Source of the DNA: CBCXVS01 sp965178525
GTDB taxonomy: Bacteria; Tectomicrobia; Entotheonellia; Entotheonellales; Entotheonellaceae
DNA length: 7,069 bases
Direction: 5' to 3'
Assembly: GCA_965178525.1 (NCBI GenBank)
Contig: CBCXVS010000347.1
Location: 1-7,069, forward strand
This document shows positions 1 to 4,607 of the stretch, piece after piece. The translations under genes were made by a program, and so were the position numbers. The notes under the pieces are model-generated. The model did no database searches, was not told the DNA's origin, and worked only from the letters and a program-made list of their open reading frames with translations. How positions within the stretch are numbered: the stretch's first letter is position 1; every line of letters starts with the position of its first letter.

Positions 1-107
1 ACATGGGAACAAAGGTCAATTCGTTTCAGGCTTTTGAGTTTTTATTTCAACAAGTTGTCGCCGAATCACGGGAGGAAATTCGGTCTAGCGCAGGATCAAG
101 TTTTATT

Positions 108-154
108 TGAAGGATAGCGTCCTTCATGCCTGGCCCCCCTTTGGCAAAGGAGGG
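108..154 (-). terminator. Two tandem hairpins downstream of the pRiA4b-domain gene
   Basis: Two inverted repeats lie 44 bases past the stop of the minus-strand gene that ends at 198. The first (134-154) has 9-base arms and a 3-base loop. Read as DNA it has one mismatch, C137 against A151, but in the minus-strand transcript this becomes a U-G wobble, so the stem is complete there. The second (108-126) is a perfect 7-bp stem, TGAAGGA/TCCTTCA, with a 5-base loop. Neither is followed by a run of U on the minus strand, so this is not a textbook intrinsic terminator. A 3'-end protecting structure, a Rho-linked site or a dispersed repeat are alternatives. Confidence 0.4.
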
Positions 155-197
155 AATGGAAGATATATTCATCAAATAACATCTGAAGCTGGACTCG

Positions 198-1967
198 TCA
201 ACGTTCATCATCATCTTCAAACTCGTCCTCGTCCTCGTCATATTGCGGCGGAGACGTGCCGACTCGCTCACCAATGCGGGGATAGGTCCCTTCACCTGGG
301 CCATGTGCGATGTCGAGGATTTCGATGACGTGCTCCCACTGGTCATCCATGTCGAAGATGTAGCCGAAATACTGCCCGGTACTAAGGTCTAGCTCATCAA
401 GCGTCGTGGTTTGCGGATCGCCTGCCTCCTCATCCATCTCCCAGCCGCCTTGGTAAAAATAAAGCTGCGAACGATCCAGCGGCCCGGCACCTAGGTTGAA
501 TTCATACAGATGCTGCTCCCAGCGCTCGAAGGCCTCGAAGATAATCCGGTGTAGATCGTGCAGCGTCTGGTGTCCGAGAATATGAATTTGCCGGGAAATT
601 TCTTGACCATCATACGCCTCGGAGATCGGCCCATCCGTGAGAGACACCTTGAGGGTGTAGACGTGGGAGGTCTTGGAATCGGTTGGTTTTCTCGTCTTTT
701 TCGACGTAGGGCCGGGCGGCGCTTTCTGGTGAGGTGCGGGCGCATTCCGAGCGCTCAAGGCATGTTGCAAGGACTCCAACAAGGCGTCGAAATCTGCCTC
801 CAATAGCTCGCCGTCGTCCTCATCCTCGTCCTCGTCGTCCTCATCGAAATCCTCATCGAAGGCAAAGGGATTTTCGATCAACGTAATCTGTACCGTCAGT
901 GCGGGCAGCAAATCCGCCACGGTTGGTAGTTGTAGCGTCACGAGTTCATCGATCTCATCCTCGACGTCTGTCTGGTCGAGATGCTCGTCCCACGCCAGAA
1001 TCGCGCATAGCGCCGCAAACATATCCCGCAAATCCGAGGCCGTCGCGATCTGCATGGTCCCCTGGCCCGTCCGTACAATGAGCGGATAAGCGGATTTATT
1101 GGCGACAGGAAGTTTCAGCCGCTGTTTTTCCTGCACCAGCGGCGGGGGCATGTCCTGCTCCGGCGTATATGTCAAGCTGATGCAGGGGACTGAGAGAATT
1201 TGCGCCGCCGTGTCGGTTGTTTCTTCCCAGTCGGGATCGGACGGGTCGCCATTGGTCGAGGCGAGGGGAAAGTCCAAGGTCTCGCTATTGAGCCGGTAGA
1301 CCTGTTGTAGATCGTCCAGCGAGGGGTAGAGGACGAGGCCGAACTCTTGTGCCATCATGCCCATGAGTACGCCATAGAGGGTTTTGGCGTCACCGTTGGC
1401 GGACTGGAGTTCAATGGCGAAGATTTCCGTGTCGTCCAACATTTCCCAGAGAGCTTTGCGGTAGAATTGCCGGGCCGTGACGAACAGCTCCCGTAAGCCT
1501 TTGTTACTGAGGCTTTCGCCCGTCTGGGTGGCGCGCGTGCGGTAGTCGCTGTTCATGCCACCCAGCATTTGTGTCATATAGGACGAGACGGCCTCAAGGG
1601 CCTCAAGTTCCGAAACAACTTCTAAGGTGATCCCTGCGGCGTGAAGCGTTTCACGCAACACATCCGCTTCTGCCGGGGAGCCCACACGCACAATCTCAGG
1701 CCGTCGCGGGGCGCCGAGCAAGGGTTCACGCATGGCTTGCTGCACAATCTCGGCGAGCACCGTGACCGGCACGCTCGCAGGTAGGGGACCGCCGAACACC
1801 ACGCCGCCGGGCTCCGTAGCCTGGACCACGAAGACAATTTCGGGCTGCTCGCCTTGCTGTTCGAGCTCTGCGACGGACACGTCTAGCGCCCGACGCCCGA
1901 TTTCCCACACTTCGCCGGCGATCTGTGGCGGTGTTGCTTGGGCTTTGTTCTGTTTTTTGCGTGGCAT
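198..1967 (-). CDS. Plasmid pRiA4b ORF-3-like domain protein with acidic linker
   Basis: A 589-residue cytoplasmic protein with no signal peptide or membrane segment. I start it at the ATG at 1967 because AAAGGGGA lies about 10 bases upstream and the protein opens with a basic MPRKKQ; a GTG at 2093 would add 42 unconvincing residues. Residues about 17-130 (WEIGRRAL, then alternating helix/strand with PRRPEIVRV) resemble the DUF6930 type, and about 160-230 (FYRKALWEML, GMMAQEFGLVLYPSLDDL) resemble the DUF7309 type; both assignments are from memory. A run of Asp/Glu covers about 368-390. A basic Pro/Lys-rich linker follows, then a pRiA4b ORF-3-like domain at about 435-575 (VYTLKVSL, LHDLHRIIFEAF, WEQHLYEF, FGYIFDMDDQWEHVIEI). 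The tail is again strongly acidic. This last domain is common in bacteria, often near mobile elements, and its biochemical role is not established. No mobile element is seen here. The gene appears to be transcribed alone. Confidence 0.85.
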   Translation of the reverse strand: MPRKKQNKAQATPPQIAGEVWEIGRRALDVSVAELEQQGEQPEIVFVVQATEPGGVVFGGPLPASVPVTVLAEIVQQAMREPLLGAPRRPEIVRVGSPAEADVLRETLHAAGITLEVVSELEALEAVSSYMTQMLGGMNSDYRTRATQTGESLSNKGLRELFVTARQFYRKALWEMLDDTEIFAIELQSANGDAKTLYGVLMGMMAQEFGLVLYPSLDDLQQVYRLNSETLDFPLASTNGDPSDPDWEETTDTAAQILSVPCISLTYTPEQDMPPPLVQEKQRLKLPVANKSAYPLIVRTGQGTMQIATASDLRDMFAALCAILAWDEHLDQTDVEDEIDELVTLQLPTVADLLPALTVQITLIENPFAFDEDFDEDDEDEDEDDGELLEADFDALLESLQHALSARNAPAPHQKAPPGPTSKKTRKPTDSKTSHVYTLKVSLTDGPISEAYDGQEISRQIHILGHQTLHDLHRIIFEAFERWEQHLYEFNLGAGPLDRSQLYFYQGGWEMDEEAGDPQTTTLDELDLSTGQYFGYIFDMDDQWEHVIEILDIAHGPGEGTYPRIGERVGTSPPQYDEDEDEFEDDDER

Positions 1968-2033
1968 GATGTGGGTCCCCTTTGTTGTGCCGGGCCAAAG
2001 GTTGTTAAGTCCCTGGACAAAATTAGCGACATC

Positions 2034-2052
2034 ATTTTTCCAGAGGAAAAAT
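2034..2052. repeat. Perfect 8-bp inverted repeat in the leader of the pRiA4b-domain gene
   Basis: ATTTTTCC, AGA loop, GGAAAAAT. The arms match exactly. It sits 67-85 bases upstream of the ATG at 1967. Neither side carries a T-run after the stem, so it does not look like a terminator. It could be an operator for a dimeric regulator or a leader hairpin; no family can be named from the sequence. Confidence 0.45.
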
Positions 2053-2377
2053 AGGAATTGAGTTTGGTTCGGGCACTTATGTGACGGTGCCACCGATCAT
2101 GATAAGCATCTTACCACAAATTGATTGATTCTGTGTGTAGGAATCGGCTTCGATGGCTTCCACAAGCGGCCTGGACCTGCAGCCCTGGCGTTCCCTGAGC
2201 CGTCCTTTTGGGACATGCGGAGCGACTGACGCGCTTTGGGCGACACGGTAACACACTGTCAATAAATAAGAAACGGACATCGTGGGGTTTTTTCTCCCCG
2301 CTCCAAAACCGTCCGCGCCCGTTTAGGGAACTGACAACGTGACACATCGCATGAACGTTATGGCCTGAGCTTGGAGA

Positions 2378-2383
2378 TATAAG
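2378..2383 (+). promoter_or_regulatory. Candidate -10 element for the microprotein gene
   Basis: TATAAG matches five of six positions of the sigma-70 -10 consensus and lies 90 bases before the ATG at 2473. No good -35 hexamer stands 16-18 bases upstream, so this is a weak call based on the -10 alone. Confidence 0.25.
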
Positions 2384-2472
2384 TACCTGGGCATATTCCC
2401 CTTGATGTATGCCTCCGGAGGAAAGCGATACCTATCATGTCGCCTCGGTACTTACATGGAAGGAGAATCACC

Positions 2473-2589
2473 ATGACCGCATGGATCGTACTGATGATTT
2501 GTGTGACAACCGTGCTAGGTTGCCTTGCGCTTGGCGTTGGAACCCTTGTACTCGGTCCAGGATCTCAGGATAAACGTCTCCGCGCCTGA
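2473..2589 (+). CDS. 38-residue single-pass membrane microprotein
   Basis: Translation gives MTAWIVLMICVTTVLGCLAL, then GVGTLVLGPGSQDKRLRA and a TGA stop. Residues 4-27 are an unbroken hydrophobic stretch, long enough to cross the membrane once, followed by a short polar basic tail (QDKRLR), which suggests an N-out, C-in orientation by the positive-inside rule. AGGAGA at 2461-2466 stands 6 bases before the ATG, an excellent ribosome binding site. A second in-frame ATG at 2437 with GGAGG at 2417-2421 would give 50 residues, but its spacing of 15 bases is poor. It could be a signal-peptide-like fragment, yet the ribosome binding site, exact hydrophobic length and clean stop favour a real gene. 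The function is unknown. It converges on the TPR/TonB_C gene with only 19 bases between the stops. Confidence 0.6.
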   Translation: MTAWIVLMICVTTVLGCLALGVGTLVLGPGSQDKRLRA

Positions 2590-2613
2590 GCCGGGCCGTT
2601 GAACCGGATCAGG
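2585..2613. terminator. Shared hairpin covering two convergent stop codons
   Basis: The arms CCTGAGCCGG (2585-2594) and CCGGATCAGG (2604-2613) pair at nine of ten positions around a 9-base loop. The left arm contains the TGA of the microprotein (2587-2589). The right arm contains the TCA that is the stop of the minus-strand TPR/TonB_C gene (2609-2611). The hairpin would form in both transcripts. No T-run follows on either strand, so it is at best a bidirectional, non-canonical terminator or 3'-end stabiliser. Confidence 0.45.
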
Positions 2614-3817
2614 GGGATGCATTCGAACTCTTGTCAAGGGTAAACGTGAAATCGAGCGTAGCCCATTGCGTCACAGGACGTCCGTTTTCCTGCGCCGGCC
2701 GATGGGTCCATTGTTTCAGGGTGTTTTGCGCGGTTGTATCGAGCAACGGGTACCCGGATGATTTGGCGATTTCAACCGCGCCAATGGTGCCATTGGCAAG
2801 CATTTCAAAGCGCAGCGTCACCGTGCCCTCCCAGCCTTGTTGACGCGCCTGCATCGGATACTGCGGTGTGGGCTTTTTGACGAAACGTGTCAAAATAGTT
2901 GATGAAGCGGCATGTGGCGACGTCCCCGCAGACGGTTGTAGCCCCAGAGCCTGCTTCGTTTTGGTATCGAATTGTCCGGTGACCGGCAACCCCTTGTGAC
3001 GCTGGTAGGCGCGTAAAGCCGTGAGCGTTTTGCTCCCAGGCGCCCCGTCCGCAGGACCAGGCGAGAACCCTGCTTGTTGCAGACGTTTTTGAGCCTGTTG
3101 CACGTCCGCACGCAGAATCCGGAGGGCCTCCGGCGCGGTATCTAAGCCTAACCGCGCAGCTTGGCGGAGGTCTGTCATGGCCCGCTTATAATCCCCGAGC
3201 GTTTGATATAAGACACCCCGATTGTTATAGGACTCGGGCTGGTACGGATCGTGCGTGATGGCGCGGTTAAAATCCTTTAAGGCCTTGGAATATTGCTCGA
3301 GTTGGTAATAGACAATGCCGCGTGGGTTATAGGCGGTCGCATTGCTGGCATCCAACGCAATGGCGCGATTCAAATCGTTCAGCGCACGCTGGTACTCGCC
3401 CAGACGCGTGTAGGCGATGCCCCGTTCGACATAGGCCTGTGTGTCCTGAGGGTCCGCCTCAATTCTGCGCGTCCTTTCTGCAATCGCCTTTTGATATTGC
3501 TCCGCTGTCACAGCAGGCTGGGGGCGGTTCTCCGCTGCGGAGCGGGCGGATTGCTGCCGTAAGCGGGCGATGTCCTGTTTGGCTTTGGCGAGTTCTGCGC
3601 GTAAGCGGTCGATCTCTTGGAGCGCCGCATTATATTTGCGTCGCAGGTCCGTGTCAGCCCGTGAGGGCTGCGCCAAGAGGGGGGATGACACGCAGATAGA
3701 CCCTAACAGCACGAGCCAGCCCACCAAACGTACCGGAAGTCGTTGAACCGCTGATCTCCTTCCCCCAAAGTGTCTTCGCTTTTGCCGCAGTCTAGTACGC
3801 TCTTCGCAGTCGTGCAA
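2609..3817 (-). CDS. Secreted coiled-coil/TPR/peptidoglycan-binding/TonB_C protein
   Basis: A periplasmic or inner-membrane-anchored envelope protein. Counting 402 residues from the TTG at 3817, a signal peptide or anchor covers 31-50 (LVGWLVLLGSICVSSPLLAQ). A coiled coil follows at about 55-95 (heptad-like LQEIDRLRAELAKAKQDI). Three TPR units occupy about 125-226 (AYVERGIAYTRLGEYQRAL is typical). A peptidoglycan_binding_1 domain lies at about 238-293 (AQKRLQQAGFSPGPADG, ALRAYQRHKGL). A TonB/TolA-type C-terminal domain lies at about 311-395 (PQYPMQARQQGWEGTV, SSGYPLLDTTA). TPRs bind partner proteins, PG_binding_1 holds cell wall, and TonB_C domains contact outer-membrane or Tol partners, so the protein probably bridges wall and envelope. 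The start is uncertain. TTG 3817 lacks a ribosome binding site. AAGGAGAT at 3761-3754 points to codon 3748, which reads GTT and would give 379 residues with an ideal signal peptide. Confidence 0.85.
   Translation of the reverse strand: MHDCEERTRLRQKRRHFGGRRSAVQRLPVRLVGWLVLLGSICVSSPLLAQPSRADTDLRRKYNAALQEIDRLRAELAKAKQDIARLRQQSARSAAENRPQPAVTAEQYQKAIAERTRRIEADPQDTQAYVERGIAYTRLGEYQRALNDLNRAIALDASNATAYNPRGIVYYQLEQYSKALKDFNRAITHDPYQPESYNNRGVLYQTLGDYKRAMTDLRQAARLGLDTAPEALRILRADVQQAQKRLQQAGFSPGPADGAPGSKTLTALRAYQRHKGLPVTGQFDTKTKQALGLQPSAGTSPHAASSTILTRFVKKPTPQYPMQARQQGWEGTVTLRFEMLANGTIGAVEIAKSSGYPLLDTTAQNTLKQWTHRPAQENGRPVTQWATLDFTFTLDKSSNASP
3754..3761 (-). promoter_or_regulatory. Strong ribosome binding site lacking a standard start codon
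   Basis: AAGGAGAT on the minus strand is a near-perfect Shine-Dalgarno sequence. Seven bases after its GGAG core, in frame with the TPR/TonB_C protein, the codon at 3748-3746 is GTT. The next legal in-frame starts, TTG 3727 and GTG 3724, are 28 or more bases away and would delete the basic n-region of the signal peptide. Confidence 0.45.
3789..3817 (-). promoter_or_regulatory. Candidate promoter of the TPR/TonB_C gene
   Basis: On the minus strand TTGCAC (3817-3812) and TAGACT (3794-3789) are separated by exactly 17 bases. The -35 matches three of six positions and the -10 four of six, so the match is modest. Transcription would begin near 3782, leaving a leader that includes the strong ribosome binding site AAGGAGAT at 3761-3754. 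If correct, the TTG at 3817 cannot be the start codon. Confidence 0.35.
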
Positions 3818-4101
3818 GCGGTCGTGCGCTTTTTCACCGCAACGGCTGTATGTCCCTCAACCGCATCATCGCCGGCACCTGTCCGTAAATTTTTTGACTT
3901 CCTAAGACTTTGTTTTGGTGGGACAAGCGAATATAGAACCGTTTTTCTGCATCCATGGACGATCGTTGTATATAATTCGGGGAACTTATTAGACGATAAA
4001 GAATGGCTGGACCTCGTGTCTGGCCGGCCCGGGTGGTTGCGCCCAGATTGCCGTCCCCCCCAGGCATGCCGGAACCCAATCGAGGAAGGAGCGTACAGGG
4101 C
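3818..4101. other. Intergenic region upstream of the 67-residue gene
   Basis: A 284-base gap between divergent genes. It has an A/T-rich middle (about 3887-4000). A perfect -10 hexamer TATAAT at 3971-3976 on the plus strand could serve the 67-residue gene, with start near 3983 and a leader of about 120 bases; the matching -35 is poor. A TTGACT at 3894-3899 has no -10 at the right distance. An 8-bp palindrome GGCCGGCC occurs near 4022-4029. Long open frames cross this region on both strands, but their composition (rich in Cys, Arg and Ser) does not look like a protein. Confidence 0.5.
3971..3976 (+). promoter_or_regulatory. Perfect TATAAT hexamer upstream of the 67-residue gene
   Basis: TATAAT matches the sigma-70 -10 consensus at all six positions and lies in an A/T-rich patch 126 bases before the ATG at 4102. 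The hexamers 16-18 bases upstream (for example TGCATC at 3948) match the -35 consensus poorly, so an activator would be needed if this is a promoter. Confidence 0.35.
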
Positions 4102-4305
4102 ATGGCGAAGCAGCGCACAGCAGTTACGAAACATGGCACGACAACCCCCATCATGACGACTTTGTATGACTTGATCGCGGTGCTGGATGCACACCTTGCC
4201 CCAGGCGACGAAGACCTCATTACGGCGGCCGTGTTGTATCTGATCGACACGGGATGTCTCACGTTTCTTGGCGAGCACAAGCATTGTCGCATCGTGTGTG
4301 CATAA
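4102..4305 (+). CDS. 67-residue protein of unknown function
   Basis: The protein begins MAKQRTAVTKHGTTTPIMTT and ends in a TAA at 4303-4305. After a basic, Thr-rich start, residues about 18-57 look folded: two amphipathic helices (LYDLIAVLDAHL and EDLITAAVLYLIDTGC) joined by APGD, then a short strand TFLG. The AGGAAGGAG at 4083-4091 lies about 11 bases before the ATG at 4102, slightly long but workable, and favours this start over the in-frame ATG at 4153 or upstream ATG at 4003, whose extra residues are Pro/Arg-rich and low in character. The helix-turn-helix-like layout could be a small DNA-binding or regulatory protein, but I see no diagnostic motif and do not recognise a named family. It stands alone between an intergenic region and the TpsA promoter. 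Confidence 0.55.
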   Translation: MAKQRTAVTKHGTTTPIMTTLYDLIAVLDAHLAPGDEDLITAAVLYLIDTGCLTFLGEHKHCRIVCA

Positions 4306-4385
4306 GAGGCCAACATCGACGGTCCGTGCTGCGGTGACCCCCCTAACAAAGTTCCAATCTACTAGAGTCCTTTGTATCATAATTT

Positions 4386-4418
4386 CACAAAATCCCCACG
4401 TAATCCTCACACAATCCT
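4386..4418 (+). repeat. Three tandem 11-bp direct repeats, PhoB/OmpR-type operator candidate
   Basis: The units are CACAAAATCCC (4386), CACGTAATCCT (4397) and CACACAATCCT (4408), in exact 11-base register with the consensus CACNNAATCCY. Flanking units at 4375 (TATCATAATTT) and 4419 (TATGTTTCTTT) keep a pyrimidine-A-pyrimidine start and may be degenerate copies. Seen another way, 7-base blocks such as CCTCACA alternate with 4-base A/T-rich spacers (AAAT, TAAT, CAAT), which is the design of Pho boxes and other sites of winged-helix OmpR/PhoB regulators. The array ends 22-25 bases before the candidate -10 at 4443, so a bound activator would sit over the -35 position. The 5' sequence is not the E. 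coli PhoB consensus, so the regulator cannot be named. Confidence 0.55.
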
Positions 4419-4439
4419 TATGTTTCTTTTGGCGATTTG

Positions 4440-4448
4440 TGGTACAAC
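4440..4448 (+). promoter_or_regulatory. Candidate extended -10 promoter for the TpsA gene
   Basis: TGGTACAAC combines the TGn extension with TACAAC, four of six matches to the -10 consensus. No good -35 is present; the tandem repeats cover that position instead, as in activator-dependent promoters. Transcription would start near 4455. Confidence 0.35.
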
Positions 4449-4607
4449 TTGAGGACATCGCATTGTGACGGATCACCGCATGCTGGAAGTTGTAGCCTCA
4501 GTGTAGGTTGTCGAACTGCTCAGCGCTCAGATGTATCCTTGCGCTTCATGCCGCCGTGAGCGGTTGACGCGGCAGCAGGTGGCTGAGGTGAGGTGAAAGG
4601 ATGTCCC

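Larger units (their letters stand above)
1968..2472. other. 505-base intergenic region between divergent genes
   Basis: This stretch separates the starts of the minus-strand gene at 1967 and the plus-strand microprotein at 2473. I find no convincing gene; open frames here are short and lack family features or ribosome binding sites. It holds a perfect 8-bp inverted repeat at 2034-2052, a weak GGCAC/GTGCC pair at 2074-2093, and a G4/C4 hairpin around a T-run near 2285-2302 with no following T-tract. Close to the microprotein there is a TATAAG hexamer at 2378-2383, a palindrome CCTCCGGAGG at 2412-2421, and a widely spaced pair AAGTACC (2381-2387) / GGTACTT (2447-2453). A TTGACA on the minus strand at 2262-2257 has no matching -10. 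Confidence 0.6.
4306..4607. other. Promoter and leader region of the TpsA gene
   Basis: A 302-base gap with no convincing gene. It holds the tandem 11-bp repeats at 4386-4418, an extended -10 at 4440-4448, and a leader of about 150 bases. The leader contains a 6-bp stem TGCCGC/GCGGCA (4549-4554 with 4569-4574) shortly before the ribosome binding site AAAGGA at 4596-4601. That hairpin could affect translation, but the stem is short. Confidence 0.5.

Noticed and set aside
31..52. T-rich stretch as an intrinsic terminator
   Set aside because: It lies on the plus strand with no stem directly before it, and no plus-strand gene is seen entering from the left.
107..328. Short plus-strand open frame of 73 codons at the left edge
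   Set aside because: It is antisense to the acidic C-terminus of the pRiA4b-domain gene and lacks a ribosome binding site.
2257..2262. A perfect TTGACA on the minus strand
   Set aside because: No -10-like hexamer lies 15-19 bases downstream, and no gene follows in that direction at a sensible distance.
2077..2347. Two overlapping minus-strand open frames of 67 and 78 codons
   Set aside because: Neither has a ribosome binding site, a hydrophobic segment or a recognisable motif, and composition is irregular.
2405..2460. Possible riboswitch (GCCTCCGGAGG and flanking short pairings)
   Set aside because: The sequence does not match the cyclic-di-GMP or other riboswitch cores I know; the palindrome is mostly the ribosome-binding-site-like GGAGG and its complement.
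3703..4476. A 257-codon open frame on the minus strand across the intergenic region
   Set aside because: It is rich in Cys, Arg and Ser with no domain, overlaps the start of the TPR/TonB_C gene and the whole 67-residue gene, and has no ribosome binding site. It also lies over the tandem-repeat promoter region.
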